Source: Hyphomicrobiales bacterium (lineage in GTDB: Bacteria; Pseudomonadota; Alphaproteobacteria; Rhizobiales; Rhizobiaceae). Taken from it: a stretch of 64,000 nt of DNA. The stretch is taken from assembly GCA_900473205.1 (NCBI GenBank), contig UCLB01000035.1:70543-134542 (forward strand), in the 5' to 3' direction. Below, one piece after another: positions 47,281 through 58,238 of this stretch. The position numbers and the translations under genes were made by a program. Each line of letters begins with the position of its first letter. Positions within the stretch are counted from its first letter, which is position 1. The notes under the pieces were generated by a model. It saw only the letters and a list, made by a program, of their open reading frames with translations. It ran no database searches and had not been told where the DNA came from.

Positions 47281-47310
47281 AACCCCGCCACTAACCACGG
47301 CGGGGTTTTT
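47281..47310 (+). terminator. Terminator at the end of the element
   Basis: Perfect 9-bp stem AACCCCGCC/GGCGGGGTT with a 9-base loop and a run of T. It ends the last transcript of the element, about 140 bases before the right attachment site. Confidence 0.88.
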
Positions 47311-47451
47311 CTTTATCCACAGCCAAAAAAAGCTGTACAGATTTTGTACGAAAGCGAGCGTTTTCGTGTGCATTTTCATGCTTTGTTCCGTACGCAAGCG
47401 ACGGCAAACGCTAAGCCGCAATTTGCTAAAGCATTGTTTTATATTGGGAAA

Positions 47452-47528
<77 letters not shown>

Positions 47529-47681
47529 ATCCGGTGCCGAAGCATCTGCTCGACATCAAGTGGGCGCCTATTGCCATAGGTTTTTGATGAGCGCAAGCCG
47601 CAAATTCAGACTTCGTCATTACACGGTGCAAAAATCGGCGGGGGCTGTTGAAAAGGCCGAAATTCGGCTATTGCTGCGCGC

Positions 47682-47906
47682 ATGGACGATCATCACGATA
47701 ATTTAGCGGATAAAGCGGCCTCTGCTTCCGGCCAGAGCGGCCCGGGCGACAGGGCCAAACGGCAGGAGGCCGAGCGCAAGGCGCGGGCGGCCAAAAAGCT
47801 GCGCGAGAATCTTGCCCGGCGCAAGCAGCAGGCCCGTGCGCGACGTGCCGGTGAGGCGGACGAAACAATCGGTTTGCCTGCCGCAAAAACGGACGAATCG
47901 TGCTGA
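47682..47906 (+). CDS. Small basic hypothetical protein upstream of murA
   Basis: 74 residues, very rich in Ala, Arg and Lys (KARAAKKLRENLARRKQQAR) and probably helical. Family not recognised. The context is housekeeping DNA outside the integrated element. Small composition-biased frames can arise by chance in GC-rich DNA, so confidence is modest. Confidence 0.5.
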   Translation: MDDHHDNLADKAASASGQSGPGDRAKRQEAERKARAAKKLRENLARRKQQARARRAGEADETIGLPAAKTDESC

Positions 47907-48085
47907 CAAGAAACATTCAGCGGAAAATTGAAATAGCGCGGCGTTTCATCTACTGCATAATTTAACGGATTATGCGGCAAGATTGTTTTTTCGGCGATTT
48001 TGACGGTCATCACCGACCGTAAAAGCCGAACAGGCAGTGCTTCGCACGGCATCAGGAAAGGCGGGCGCAAAGCCCGTAGGGACGT

Positions 48086-49378
48086 ATGGATCGCATCAGA
48101 ATAACCGGCGGTAACGAACTCAACGGTATCATTCCCATTTCGGGCGCAAAGAACGCGGCTTTGCCGTTGATGATCGCGTCGCTGCTGACCAGCGATACGC
48201 TGACACTGGAAAACGTGCCGCATCTGGCAGACGTCGAGCAGCTGATCCGTATCCTTGGCAACCATGGCGTCGATATCTCCGTCAATGGTCGCCGCGAAAG
48301 CCAGGGCGAAGGCTATTCCCGCACGGTGCATTTCACCTGCCGCACCATCGTCGATACCACCGCACCTTACGAACTGGTCTCCAAGATGCGCGCAAGCTTC
48401 TGGGTCATCGGTCCGCTTCTGGCCCGTAACGGCCAGGCTCGCGTTTCGCTGCCGGGCGGTTGCGCCATCGGCACGCGACCGGTCGATCTCTTCATCGAGG
48501 GTCTGGAGGCGCTCGGCGCCAACATGGAAATCGACGGCGGTTACATCAACGCGACCGCGCCATCCGGTGGCCTGATCGGTGCGACTTACACCTTCCCGAA
48601 AGTCTCGGTTGGTGCAACGCATGTCATGCTGATGGCAGCATCGCTGGCACGCGGCACGACGGTCATTCACAATGCAGCGCGCGAGCCTGAAGTGGTTGAC
48701 CTCGCCCAGTGCCTGACCGCTATGGGCGCCAAGATCGAAGGTGCTGGCACCTCCACCATCACCATCGAAGGCGTAACCTCCCTGTCTGGCGCACGCCATC
48801 GCGTTCTGCCTGACCGTATCGAAACCGGCACCTATGCCATGGCCGTCGCCATGACGGGTGGCGATGTGCTGCTGGAAGGCACGAACGCTTCGCTCCTGGA
48901 CAACGCGCTGGAGACGCTGAAGCTTGCCGGTGCCACCATCACCGAAACCGAGACCGGCCTGCGTGTCGTGCGCAATGGCAATGGCATTCACCCCGTGGAT
49001 GTCGTGACCGAACCATTCCCCGGCTTCCCGACGGACCTTCAGGCGCAGTTCATGGCACTGATGACGCGGGCACAGGGTGTGTCGCACATCACCGAAACGA
49101 TCTTCGAAAACCGCTTCATGCACGTTCAGGAACTGGCGCGTCTCGGAGCCAAGATTTCGCTTTCCGGACAGATGGCTCGTATCGAAGGCGTGTCGCGCCT
49201 CAAGGGTGCGCCGGTCATGGCAACGGATCTGCGCGCCTCCGTGTCGCTGGTCATTGCCGGTCTTGTGGCGGAAGGTGAGACCATGGTTTCGCGCGTCTAC
49301 CACCTCGATCGCGGCTTTGAGCGTCTGGAGGAAAAGCTCAACCGTTGCGGTGCGCAGGTCGAGCGCGTCAGCGACTAA
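48086..49378 (+). CDS. murA: UDP-N-acetylglucosamine 1-carboxyvinyltransferase MurA
   Basis: First committed enzyme of peptidoglycan synthesis, transferring enolpyruvyl from phosphoenolpyruvate to UDP-GlcNAc. 430 residues with the family start ([27 protein letters not shown], in two parts), the catalytic-loop cysteine region [14 protein letters not shown], and the C-terminal [20 protein letters not shown]. First of the housekeeping group after the tRNA. Confidence 0.97.
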   Translation: MDRIRITGGNELNGIIPISGAKNAALPLMIASLLTSDTLTLENVPHLADVEQLIRILGNHGVDISVNGRRESQGEGYSRTVHFTCRTIVDTTAPYELVSKMRASFWVIGPLLARNGQARVSLPGGCAIGTRPVDLFIEGLEALGANMEIDGGYINATAPSGGLIGATYTFPKVSVGATHVMLMAASLARGTTVIHNAAREPEVVDLAQCLTAMGAKIEGAGTSTITIEGVTSLSGARHRVLPDRIETGTYAMAVAMTGGDVLLEGTNASLLDNALETLKLAGATITETETGLRVVRNGNGIHPVDVVTEPFPGFPTDLQAQFMALMTRAQGVSHITETIFENRFMHVQELARLGAKISLSGQMARIEGVSRLKGAPVMATDLRASVSLVIAGLVAEGETMVSRVYHLDRGFERLEEKLNRCGAQVERVSD

Positions 49379-49545
49379 TACATATCGCTCATCTAGGAGT
49401 CCGTTTGGAAACTCGCCGGATCGACCCGTCCGAAGTTTTCAGGCGGACTCTGAGCTCGCCGGTTGTAGAGCGGGCTTCGACTGCCTATCTCCAAGTCATC
49501 GATTGGAATAAGCGGCCTCGTCCGCGAAATGAGGACATAGACACG

Positions 49546-49983
49546 ATGAGCGGCCTTAAATTGATGGCGCTTGACGGAGAAGATCTCTCCGTCATTTCAA
49601 CCCATATGCAGGATAGCGTCTTCAAACTGAAAGACGCGTCCTTCGATCACAAGTCCGGTCAGTTCCTGCTGTCTGCCAACCGCTTCGTCTGGGAACACGG
49701 CAGCAAGAAGGGCCAGTCACCCGAGAGATGCCGCAGCGTATTTGCGCTTAAGCGCGTCGGCAACGCCCGGTCGCACGGCTTTAGCCGCGATAACAAGGAG
49801 CAGGTTCTGTCCCTGCTTGCCGTTCGCTTCACGCAAAACGGTGAGGGCCCGGAGGGAACGGTGGAACTGGTCCTGTCCGGCGGCGGTGCCATTGCGCTTG
49901 ATGTCGAATGTATCGAAGCGCAACTGACTGATGTCAGCGGCGGTTGGGAAACGGCATCCAAACCGCACCACCCGGAAGACTGA
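49546..49983 (+). CDS. DUF2948 family protein
   Basis: 145 residues from the ATG at 49546; the frame is open further upstream but the family starts at LKLMALDGEDLSVISTHMQD. No biochemical function is known to me. The end ELVLSGGGAIALDVECIEAQ matches the family. In alphaproteobacteria it lies between murA and hisD as here. A terminator-like hairpin follows. Confidence 0.88.
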   Translation: MSGLKLMALDGEDLSVISTHMQDSVFKLKDASFDHKSGQFLLSANRFVWEHGSKKGQSPERCRSVFALKRVGNARSHGFSRDNKEQVLSLLAVRFTQNGEGPEGTVELVLSGGGAIALDVECIEAQLTDVSGGWETASKPHHPED

Positions 49984-49995
49984 TCTTATAAAGAC

Positions 49996-50037
49996 GGACG
50001 GGCGGACAGGGAATTGCCTTGCCCGCCTGTTTTAATT
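49996..50037 (+). terminator. Terminator-like hairpin after DUF2948 gene
   Basis: GGGCGG-ACAGG arm pairs imperfectly with CCTTGCCCGCC and is followed by TGTTTTAATTT. It sits between the DUF2948 gene and hisD. Confidence 0.5.
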
Positions 50038-50126
50038 TATGCCACATACCCTTATAGCGCACGCCAAAACGTGCAGGCATAGCATTTCGCTCCGTCAGCG
50101 GACGGGGCCTCAAGAGGGTAAGTGAC

Positions 50127-51425
50127 GTGGCAATCTGGCTGGAGCAGGGGTCTGCTGATTTTGAACAGGCGTTTGCAGCATTCCTGACGACAAAGAGAGA
50201 AGTATCCGAAGACGTCAATATCGTTGTTCGCGACATCATCGATGATGTCCGTAAACGTGGCGATGAGGCGCTGGCTCATTATTCTCTGAAGTTCGACAAG
50301 CTGGATTTCTCCAAAACCTCCATGCGCGTAACCGCGGAAGAAATCGATGCGGCGATTGAGCAGGGCGATGCCGCCGTTCTGGATGCGCTGAAGCTCGCAG
50401 CCAAACGCATTGAAAAGCACCACGCCCGGCAGATGCCGAAGGACGACATCTACGAAGACGATATCGGCGTTGGTCTCGGCTCTCGCTGGACGGCCATCGA
50501 GGCGGTCGGTCTTTATGTTCCCGGCGGTACCGCAAGTTATCCTAGCTCGGTGCTGATGAATGCTGTTCCGGCCAAGGTGGCGGGTGTCGAGCGTATCGTC
50601 ATGGTCGTTCCGGCCAATGGTGGCACCATCAACCCGGCGGTGCTTGCGGCAGCGCGGATTGCGGGCGTCGAAGAAATCTACCGCATCGGCGGTGCACAGG
50701 CTGTGGCTGCACTGGCCTATGGCACGCAGACCATTGCGCCTGTTGCCAAGATCGTCGGCCCGGGCAATGCGTTTGTGGCAGCGGCCAAGCGCCATGTCTT
50801 TGGAACCGTCGGCATCGACATGATTGCCGGGCCATCGGAAGTGCTTGTTATTGCGGACAAGAACAACAATCCCGAATGGCTGGCGGCAGACCTTCTGGCG
50901 CAGGCCGAGCATGACGAGGGTGCCCAATCCATCCTGATCACCGATGATGCTGAACTCGGCAAAGCGGTGGAAGAGGCCGTGGAACGGCAGCTGAAGCTGC
51001 TGTCCCGCTCACAGACGGCAACAGCCAGCTGGCGCGACTTCGGCGCGATTATTTTGGTCGATGATCTCGCAGCATCCATCCCGCTTGCCAATCGCATCGC
51101 AGCCGAACATCTGGAACTGGCTGTCGATAATCCCGATGCGCTGATGGCAGGCGTTCGCAATGCGGGGGCGATTTTCGTCGGTCGCCATACGCCTGAAGTA
51201 ATCGGTGATTATGTCGGCGGCTCCAACCACGTTCTGCCAACGGCGCGCTCGGCGCGTTTCTCGTCGGGTCTTTCCGTTCTGGATTTCGTCAAGCGCACCT
51301 CGATCCTGCGGCTCGGGCCGGAGCAATTGCGCCAGCTGGCGCCGGCTGCGATCACGCTTGCCCATTCCGAAGGGCTGGATGCGCATGCGCGTTCCGTCGC
51401 CATTCGTCTCAATCTGGAAGGGTGA
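50127..51425 (+). CDS. hisD: Histidinol dehydrogenase HisD
   Basis: Last two steps of histidine synthesis (histidinol to histidine, NAD-dependent). 432 residues from a GTG with AGAGGG upstream. Motifs include GLYVPGGTASYPSSVLMNA, AGPSEVLVIAD, FVGRHTPEVIGDYVGGSNHV LPT (in two parts) and SGLSVLDFVKR. It overlaps no neighbour but UPF0262 follows after 3 bases. Confidence 0.97.
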   Translation: MAIWLEQGSADFEQAFAAFLTTKREVSEDVNIVVRDIIDDVRKRGDEALAHYSLKFDKLDFSKTSMRVTAEEIDAAIEQGDAAVLDALKLAAKRIEKHHARQMPKDDIYEDDIGVGLGSRWTAIEAVGLYVPGGTASYPSSVLMNAVPAKVAGVERIVMVVPANGGTINPAVLAAARIAGVEEIYRIGGAQAVAALAYGTQTIAPVAKIVGPGNAFVAAAKRHVFGTVGIDMIAGPSEVLVIADKNNNPEWLAADLLAQAEHDEGAQSILITDDAELGKAVEEAVERQLKLLSRSQTATASWRDFGAIILVDDLAASIPLANRIAAEHLELAVDNPDALMAGVRNAGAIFVGRHTPEVIGDYVGGSNHVLPTARSARFSSGLSVLDFVKRTSILRLGPEQLRQLAPAAITLAHSEGLDAHARSVAIRLNLEG

Positions 51426-51428
51426 GGG

Positions 51429-51902
51429 ATGGGGCCAGACGTCTTCAGGCTTTGCGATGTGGTTCTGGACGAGAGCATCGGCCGGTCCACGCCTGACGTG
51501 GAGCACGAACGCGCCGTTGCCATTTTCGACCTTATCGAAGAAAACAGTTTTGAGCCGGTTGGCCATGCCGGTGGGCCTTACAAGCTCAATATCTCGCTGG
51601 TCGAGACCAAGCTGGTCTTCACGATCAAGACCGAGGGCGACGAGGCTGTAGCAACCCACATCCTGTCGCTGACGCCGTTTCGCCGCATCATCAAGGATTA
51701 CTTCCTGATCTGCGAAAGCTATTATGAGGCGATCCGCTCCTCGACGCCAAGCCAGATCGAAGCCATCGACATGGGCAGGCGCGGCATCCACAATGATGGT
51801 TCGCAAACGCTGATGGACCGGTTGTCCGGCAAGATAAAGGTGGATTTCGATACGGCGCGGCGGCTGTTTACCCTTGTCTGTGTGCTGTATTGGCGGGGTT
51901 AG
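51429..51902 (+). CDS. UPF0262 family protein
   Basis: 157 residues with the conserved start [15 protein letters not shown] and [20 protein letters not shown]. The function is unknown. It follows hisD closely and precedes a phosphatase gene, which is the usual alphaproteobacterial order. Confidence 0.9.
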   Translation: MGPDVFRLCDVVLDESIGRSTPDVEHERAVAIFDLIEENSFEPVGHAGGPYKLNISLVETKLVFTIKTEGDEAVATHILSLTPFRRIIKDYFLICESYYEAIRSSTPSQIEAIDMGRRGIHNDGSQTLMDRLSGKIKVDFDTARRLFTLVCVLYWRG

Positions 51903-51904
51903 AC

Positions 51905-52384
51905 ATGCAGGACCCGGCGGTTGTCGACTTGAAAGAAAAGGCACCGCGCGCCATATTGTTCATGTGTGGCATGAATTCCATCCGCTCACCCATGGCGGAA
52001 GTCATTGCCAAACAACTCGTCGCTTCCGGTATCTATATTCAGTCGGCAGGTGTGCGTGCAGGCGAGCGTGATCCTTTCGTGGATGCCGTGCTGGACGAGG
52101 CGGGACTGACACTTGGAAAACACAAGCCGAGAACGCTGGAAGAGATAGAAGACGACTTCTTCGATCTCATCATCACCCTCACACCCGAGGCGCATCATGC
52201 CGCCCTTGAACTGACACGGTCCAATGCGCTCGACGTCGTCTACTGGCCAACGATGGATCCAACGGTGGCGACGGGCACGAGAGAGCATATTCTCGAAGCC
52301 TATCGTGAGGTGCGTGAACACCTGACGAAGCTGATTTCGGAACGCCTGCCGCAACGGGCAAGGCCGTTTTCCGAGACACTTTAA
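51905..52384 (+). CDS. Low-molecular-weight phosphatase family protein
   Basis: 159 residues from the ATG at 51905. The P-loop is C-x5-R (FMCGMNSIRSP), and the DP pair of the family lies in TMDPTVATG. It could be a protein tyrosine phosphatase or arsenate reductase-like enzyme; the sequence does not decide. The neighbours are UPF0262 and infA. Confidence 0.87.
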   Translation: MQDPAVVDLKEKAPRAILFMCGMNSIRSPMAEVIAKQLVASGIYIQSAGVRAGERDPFVDAVLDEAGLTLGKHKPRTLEEIEDDFFDLIITLTPEAHHAALELTRSNALDVVYWPTMDPTVATGTREHILEAYREVREHLTKLISERLPQRARPFSETL

Positions 52385-52489
52385 AACGATTGACAATTTA
52401 GGTTCACAAATGTGCGGCGATTGTGTAGTTTCCGCGCAATTTTCCCGGACTGTTCAGTCCGGCATTATCAACAGGAAGAAAAACCCTAT

Positions 52490-52708
52490 ATGACAAAAGA
52501 AGAAGTCCTCGAGTTTCCGGGCGTCGTTACCGAACTTTTGCCGAACGCGACTTTCCGCGTGAAGCTGGAAAACGAACACGAAATCATCGCACACACTGCC
52601 GGCCGCATGCGTAAGAACCGTATCCGCGTTCTGGCGGGCGACAAGGTGCTTGTCGAAATGACGCCTTACGACCTGACCAAGGGTCGCATCACCTATCGTT
52701 TCAAGTAA
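52490..52708 (+). CDS. infA: Translation initiation factor IF-1
   Basis: 72-residue S1/OB-fold factor. The open frame extends upstream but the true start is [18 protein letters not shown] after [25 protein letters not shown] and the end RITYRFK are typical. Confidence 0.97.
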   Translation: MTKEEVLEFPGVVTELLPNATFRVKLENEHEIIAHTAGRMRKNRIRVLAGDKVLVEMTPYDLTKGRITYRFK

Positions 52709-52738
52709 TCGCCCGGCAGATCGGACGACTGGCAGAGC

Positions 52739-53362
52739 ATGACAGACGCAAAACAAAAGCTGATTCTGGCTTCCGGGTCGCCACGCCGTCTTGAACTGTT
52801 GAATCAGGTTGGCATCGAGCCCGCACGGCTTATGCCGATGGATATCGACGAGACGCCAGCCCGGCTGGAGCATCCGCGCACGCTGTGCCGCCGCCTGTCT
52901 TTGCAGAAGGCAGAGGCGGCCCATAAGGCTGTGAAGGGTGAGCTTGCCTGGAAGGGAGCCTATGTCCTGGGTTCCGATACGGTCGTGGCCGTTGGCCGCC
53001 GTATCGTCGGCAAGGCGGAATATATCGAAGAAGCGTCTGCCGCATTGCACCTACTCTCAGGCCGCAGCCACTGGGTCTATACGGGCATCTGCCTTGTTAC
53101 ACCCGGTGGAAAAGTGCGCCAGAAGGTCGTTGAAACCAAAGTTCGCTTCAAGCGTCTTTCGGAACACGAAATCGATAGCTACATCGCGTCCGGACAATGG
53201 CGCGGAAAAGCGGGTGCTTATGGCATTCAGGGCATTGCCGGTTGCTTCGTACAGAAGCTGACCGGTTCCTATACGAATGTCGTCGGCTTGCCGCTTTATG
53301 AAACGGTGTCACTTCTGGCCGGTGAAGGGTTCGAGGTGGCGTCCGCCTGGCAGGAAGGTTGA
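52739..53362 (+). CDS. maf: Maf-like nucleotide pyrophosphatase
   Basis: 207 residues. Hydrolyses non-standard or modified nucleoside triphosphates and affects septum formation when overproduced. Family motifs: [38 protein letters not shown] and [10 protein letters not shown]. It overlaps the yacG region by a few bases and follows infA, as in other rhizobia. Confidence 0.95.
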   Translation: MTDAKQKLILASGSPRRLELLNQVGIEPARLMPMDIDETPARLEHPRTLCRRLSLQKAEAAHKAVKGELAWKGAYVLGSDTVVAVGRRIVGKAEYIEEASAALHLLSGRSHWVYTGICLVTPGGKVRQKVVETKVRFKRLSEHEIDSYIASGQWRGKAGAYGIQGIAGCFVQKLTGSYTNVVGLPLYETVSLLAGEGFEVASAWQEG

Positions 53363-53367
53363 TCCCA

Positions 53368-53595
53368 ATGACAGATGCATCGAACAAATCCAGTGTCACT
53401 CCCCTGCGCAAGACCCAGCCTTGCCCTGAGTGCAAAAGACCATCCACGCGCGAAGATTATCCGTTCTGCTCGGATCGTTGCCGCTCTGCGGATCTCTCGC
53501 GCTGGCTGAAAGGCTCTTACGCAATCCCCGTTGCCGAGGATGAGAGCAATGCCGAAGAGGGTGACACAAGACGCCCCGGTGATGGCGATTACTGA
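53368..53595 (+). CDS. yacG: DNA gyrase inhibitor YacG
   Basis: 75-residue zinc-binding protein. The four metal ligands are in PCPECKRP and FCSDRCRSADLSRWL. A TTG three codons upstream overlaps the maf stop and is an alternative start. The C-terminus is acidic. Confidence 0.93.
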   Translation: MTDASNKSSVTPLRKTQPCPECKRPSTREDYPFCSDRCRSADLSRWLKGSYAIPVAEDESNAEEGDTRRPGDGDY

Positions 53596-53619
53596 ACAGC
53601 GCTGAAATAATTCCAAACA

Positions 53620-53655
53620 AAAGGCCCGCAAATCGCTTCGATTTCGGGCCTTTTT
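53620..53655. terminator. Bidirectional terminator between yacG and the DUF1217 gene
   Basis: Long nearly perfect hairpin AAAGGCCCG-C-AAATCG/CGATTT-CGGGCCTTT with a 3-base loop, T-runs on both sides. It ends both convergent genes. Confidence 0.92.
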
Positions 53656-53679
53656 CTATTGGCAGTTTGTCCGAACGCC

Positions 53680-55863
53680 TTATCCAGCCTTCAATTGTGC
53701 GACCGCCAAAAGCGTGTCGGCGCTGATGGAAGTCGAACCGCCGCTCAGGATCGACAAGCTTGAGGAGCTTGTGCTGTTTTGCGTATCGTACAGTGCCGTA
53801 AAACGCTTGATGAGCTTGCTGACGTAATCGGTGTCCTGGAGCTGTGTGACGTCGATGTATTTCGTGACCATCTCCGCCTGTTTTTCCACATCCATATTGG
53901 CTATGGAATCAGGCATGCTGTAGGCGGTCTTGAAGAACTTGAATATGGCGTCATCGCTCAAGATGCCGTAGGCGCTCGAGATGGTCGGGGCGACACGTTC
54001 GAAATACAAGGCAAGGCGGACGCCTTCGCTGGTATCGCCCTGCTGCTCTTCCAGGGTTTGGCGCACATACTGGTTGGTCGTTTCCAGAATAGAGCCACGC
54101 TGTTGCCCGCCTTGCACGGCATCGGCAGTCAGATTGCCCTCGGTGTCAAAGTTGAAGGATGCGACGATCTCGGTAAACCTGTTGTCGTCGAGCGTGTTCA
54201 CATAGCTCTTGGGGTCCGTAAGGTCGGACTCGAACATTTTCTTGAGGTCGCTGGAGGTGACGCTTTTCGGATCGATGCCATTGGCTTCGAGAATGTAGTT
54301 GGTCACGCGACTATCGGACAGCAAATCCTTCACCGAAGTGACGGTCTTCATCTGTTCCTTGTAATATTCCGTTTCCTTGTCGGATTTATCTATAGCGTCT
54401 TGCTTGGTCTTACCGCTCAGTCCTCTGACTTTATTCTTCTCATACTCAGATGCGTATTTGTCGGACACGCTTTCCGATTGGGCCAGGAGCGGCGCCTCCA
54501 CCTTCCCATCAGTGGTAAAGTTGAAGGCTTTGTTGAGCTCGACGAAACGGTCATCCTTGAGCGAATTGACATAGCTTTTCTTGTCGTTCGTATCGCTCGA
54601 AAGAATGCGTTTCAATTCCGATTGGCTGACCTCATCCGGGTCGATGCCGAAAGCTCTTAGCGCCACGTCCCAGATTTCAGTGACACTGTCGTTCTTCTTG
54701 TCGTCGTCCTTTTTATTGGAGACGAGGAAATCATCCAGGCTTTCGACCCCGGCGATCCGTGTTTGGTAGTTGGTGACGGCCTCATCGACGGATGTCGCCT
54801 GGTTTTTCTGAAAGGCCTTCTCATAGAGCTTGGCCATATCTGTCGTCTGAGTGGCTGTCTGGGGCGTGTTGCCGTCCGCCAGCGTGCCATCATTCTCGAA
54901 ATTGAAATAGTCCAGAAGCGCTGTGTTGCCGTAAGTCGTCGCAAATGTCTCGTTGGACATCAGGCTGGCAACGCTGCTGGCCATGATGCCCGTGCTTAGG
55001 CCGAATGCGGTTTTGACGTAATCCAGCATTCTCTTGTCGGCCACGACTTCCGTGGCGGTCGTGGCCTTGGCGACGTTCTTTTCGAAATAGCGATCATTGG
55101 CATCGGCCAACAGGTCGGAAGGAAAGGTCGATTTGTTGAAGATATAGTTTAGCTTCAGGTCTTCGGTCTGATCGGCGCTCTGCACCAAGCCGTCGATGGT
55201 GCCATCGGCCTTGAAATTGAACGCTTCCGTCAGCTGCTTCCAGGCAGGGTTTTTCGCCTTGTTGGCAACACTGTCCGGGTCATCGAGATCGCTCGTCAGA
55301 ACCTGCTTGAGATAGCTCTTGGACGTATAGGTGGAATCGAGGCCGACGGCATCCAGCATATAGGTGCGAAGGCGGTCATTGTTGATGAGACTATCAACAT
55401 TGGTGACCTTCCCGATCTGCGCCGCAAAATAGGTGGATTCGTCTTTCAGCGATTTTTCTTCGGCGGTGAAGGACGCCTTGTAGGCATCGGTAAGCGTGCT
55501 TGCCTGCACGGAATTCTGTGCAGTTTTCGCATCTCCGGTAAAGTTGAAGGCTTCGGCAAACTGCAGGTAGCGCTTGTCGGTCAGCGAATTGGCGAAACTC
55601 GAGCTATCCGTCAGGTCGCTTTCCAGCACCTTGCGCATGAAGGCTTTACCATAGGTCATATCTTCCAGGCCATAGGCCTTCATCGCGTAGGAATAGAGAC
55701 GGTAATCGCCGAGAAACTCATCGACGGAAGTGACCTGACCGATTTTTTCCTTGTAATACTCCGTATCTCGCGCAACCGAGGACTGGCTCGCCACCTTTGA
55801 CAGGGAAGAGTTGATGTCGCGGTTGACACTGAGGTAGCTCGTATAGGTAGAAATCGTCGCCAT
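53680..55863 (-). CDS. Multi-module DUF1217 protein
   Basis: 727 residues from MATISTYTSYLS; the frame is open 15 codons upstream. I count five modules with the pattern V-T-S-V-D-x-L-L-x-D-x-R ... SDLTDPxS ... AFNF (for example VTNVDSLINNDRLRTYMLDA and SYVNTLDDNRFTEIVASFNF) plus a sixth more diverged C-terminal one. DUF1217 proteins occur in rhizobial flagellar clusters and are often annotated as flagellar-associated. The exact role is unknown. Each module is about 85-110 residues. Confidence 0.85.
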   Translation of the reverse strand: MATISTYTSYLSVNRDINSSLSKVASQSSVARDTEYYKEKIGQVTSVDEFLGDYRLYSYAMKAYGLEDMTYGKAFMRKVLESDLTDSSSFANSLTDKRYLQFAEAFNFTGDAKTAQNSVQASTLTDAYKASFTAEEKSLKDESTYFAAQIGKVTNVDSLINNDRLRTYMLDAVGLDSTYTSKSYLKQVLTSDLDDPDSVANKAKNPAWKQLTEAFNFKADGTIDGLVQSADQTEDLKLNYIFNKSTFPSDLLADANDRYFEKNVAKATTATEVVADKRMLDYVKTAFGLSTGIMASSVASLMSNETFATTYGNTALLDYFNFENDGTLADGNTPQTATQTTDMAKLYEKAFQKNQATSVDEAVTNYQTRIAGVESLDDFLVSNKKDDDKKNDSVTEIWDVALRAFGIDPDEVSQSELKRILSSDTNDKKSYVNSLKDDRFVELNKAFNFTTDGKVEAPLLAQSESVSDKYASEYEKNKVRGLSGKTKQDAIDKSDKETEYYKEQMKTVTSVKDLLSDSRVTNYILEANGIDPKSVTSSDLKKMFESDLTDPKSYVNTLDDNRFTEIVASFNFDTEGNLTADAVQGGQQRGSILETTNQYVRQTLEEQQGDTSEGVRLALYFERVAPTISSAYGILSDDAIFKFFKTAYSMPDSIANMDVEKQAEMVTKYIDVTQLQDTDYVSKLIKRFTALYDTQNSTSSSSLSILSGGSTSISADTLLAVAQLKAG

Positions 55864-56147
55864 AAGGTAGCCTTGCAGAGTTTGACCTTGGTCATGGCCA
55901 GCGTGCACGCCATCATCGCGCGAATAACCTCGCTAACATATTACAAAAATAGTCTGAACCAAAGCCTAAATATTACGGGGCAACAGCTGGCCGTCGCAAT
56001 AACGAAGGTCGTCAATTCTTCCACTCTCGCGCAAGCTTGATCCAATAAAGCTCGGGCGTCGATCTCCGTCTTGGCGGTCGGCAAGGCTTTTTCATGATGG
56101 GAAAGTCGGGACGCTTCTACAGTTTCTCATGAAGAGATGGAGTTAGA
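55864..56147. promoter_or_regulatory. Divergent region between the DUF1217 gene and flhA
   Basis: 284 bases without a gene, which must contain the start signals of both. I see no clear palindromic operator. Confidence 0.4.
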
Positions 56148-58238
56148 ATGGCTACGCCTCCGAGCATATTGCCCCTTCCGAAGGTCGCGGCGCGCGGCCG
56201 CGATATCGGGTTTGCAGTGGGCATCGTGTGCATTCTCTGCATTCTCTTCCTGCCCATCCCGGTTTTTCTGATCGACATGGGGCTGGCATTTTCGATTGCG
56301 TTTTCCGTCCTTATTTTGATGGTATCACTTTGGATTCAGCGCCCGCTGGATTTCTCGTCCTTCCCGACTATCCTCCTGATTTCAACGATGATTCGTCTGG
56401 CATTGAACATTGCCACGACACGCGTCATCCTTTCGCACGGTAACCAGGGTCACGATGCGGCCGGTGGTGTGATCGCAGGCTTCTCAAGCCTCGTGATGTC
56501 GGGCGATTTTGTCATCGGTTTGATCGTCTTCCTCATCCTGATCGTGGTGAACTTCATCGTCATCACCAAGGGCGCGACGCGTATCGCGGAAGTCGGCGCC
56601 CGCTTTACCCTCGATGCTATTCCCGGCAAACAGATGTCGATTGATGCCGACCTCTCGGCTGGTATCATCAATGAAAAAGAAGCCCAGCTGAGGCGTCGTG
56701 AGCTGGAAGAAGAAAGCGCCTTTTACGGCGCCATGGACGGTGCGTCCAAGTTCGTGCGCGGTGATGCAGTTGCCGGCCTGCTGATCACCGCCATCAACAT
56801 TTGCGGCGGCATCATCATCGGCGTTTTCCGTCACGGTATGCCGATTGGCGAAGCCGCGGACGTTTTCGTGAAACTGTCCGTTGGCGACGGTATCGTTTCT
56901 CAGGTGCCAGCGCTGATCGTCTCGCTGGCTGCAGGTCTGATCATTACCCGTGGTGGCGCGCAGGGTTCCACCGATAAGGCGGTCATTAACCAGCTCAGCG
57001 GATATCCCAAAGCGCTGGGTGTTGCGGCGGGACTCATGTTCGTTCTTGCGCTCATTCCAGGCTTACCCTTTCTCCCGTTTGTGTTTTTGGGTGGAATGCT
57101 CGCTTCTGGCGCATGGTTCATTCCACGCCAGCTCGCACGGGATCAGGCTGCGGAGCGTGTTGCCGAAGAACAGCAGACCACCAAAGCCAACGATGCCGAA
57201 AAGGATACCGTCAAGAACTCGCTGCGCACGACGGAAATCGAACTTGCCCTTGGCAAGCAGGTTTCGCCAAGGCTCTTGGGTGCGCATCAGGAACTCGGCT
57301 TCCGCGTCGGAAAAATGCGCAAGAAGTTTGCGTCGCAATACGGTTTCGTCGTACCCGAGATCAAGGTCACGGACGACATCGCCATTCCCGACAAATCCTA
57401 CCAGATCCGAATTCACGGCACGACGGTTGCGGCCAGCACGCTTCGCGTCGGCGAAGTTCTCGTCATCACCGGCAAGGGCCGCAGACCTTCGGTTCCGGGC
57501 GACGATGTTCGCGAACCAGCCTTCGGCATGCCAGCCGTGTCGGTTCTGGAAAACTTCGTGGACGACCTCAGACGCGAAGGCTTCCACCCGATCGATAACA
57601 TCTCGGCGCTGCTGACCCATGTCAGCGAAGTCATCCGCAACAATCTGCCGATGCTGCTGTCCTATAAGGACGTCAAGGTTCTCATCGAGCGTTTGGACCC
57701 GGAATACAAAAAGCTGGCGGATGAGATTTGCTCGTCGCACATGTCCTATTCCGGCCTTCAGGCCATCTTGAAGCTGTTGCTGGCAGAACGCGTATCCATT
57801 CGTAACCTGCACCTCATTCTCGAAGCCGTGGCGGAACTTGCCCCGCATCTTCGCAGAACGGAACAGATCGTCGAACACGTCCGCATCCGCATGGCGCAGC
57901 AGATTTGCGGCGATCTTTCCGACAATGGTGTGCTGCGCGTCTTGAGACTGGGTACGAAATGGGACGTCGTCTTCCAGCAGGCCATCAAGCGCGATCCGAA
58001 GGGCGAAGTGATCGAATTCGATATCGATCCGCGTCAGGTGGAAGAGTTCAGCAACGAGGCGAGCAAAGTAATCCGTGAATACATGGATGTCGGACTACCT
58101 TTCGTGCTTGTGACTTTGCCCGAAACCCGCTCATATGTGCGGATGATTACGGAACGACTCTTCAGCACGTTGCCGGTGCTCTCACATGTCGAATTGGCCA
58201 AGGGCACAGAAATAAAGATACTCGGCTCGATCTCATGA
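56148..58238 (+). CDS. flhA: Flagellar export apparatus protein FlhA
   Basis: Largest export-gate component. 696 residues: about eight membrane helices in the first ~330 residues with the conserved segment [18 protein letters not shown], and a cytosolic C-terminus that binds chaperones ([19 protein letters not shown]). It overlaps fliR as ATGA. Normal length. Confidence 0.96.
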   Translation: MATPPSILPLPKVAARGRDIGFAVGIVCILCILFLPIPVFLIDMGLAFSIAFSVLILMVSLWIQRPLDFSSFPTILLISTMIRLALNIATTRVILSHGNQGHDAAGGVIAGFSSLVMSGDFVIGLIVFLILIVVNFIVITKGATRIAEVGARFTLDAIPGKQMSIDADLSAGIINEKEAQLRRRELEEESAFYGAMDGASKFVRGDAVAGLLITAINICGGIIIGVFRHGMPIGEAADVFVKLSVGDGIVSQVPALIVSLAAGLIITRGGAQGSTDKAVINQLSGYPKALGVAAGLMFVLALIPGLPFLPFVFLGGMLASGAWFIPRQLARDQAAERVAEEQQTTKANDAEKDTVKNSLRTTEIELALGKQVSPRLLGAHQELGFRVGKMRKKFASQYGFVVPEIKVTDDIAIPDKSYQIRIHGTTVAASTLRVGEVLVITGKGRRPSVPGDDVREPAFGMPAVSVLENFVDDLRREGFHPIDNISALLTHVSEVIRNNLPMLLSYKDVKVLIERLDPEYKKLADEICSSHMSYSGLQAILKLLLAERVSIRNLHLILEAVAELAPHLRRTEQIVEHVRIRMAQQICGDLSDNGVLRVLRLGTKWDVVFQQAIKRDPKGEVIEFDIDPRQVEEFSNEASKVIREYMDVGLPFVLVTLPETRSYVRMITERLFSTLPVLSHVELAKGTEIKILGSIS

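Noticed and set aside
47693..49303. 536-codon minus-strand open frame opposite murA.
   Set aside because: murA on the plus strand is certain; the antisense frame has no family features.
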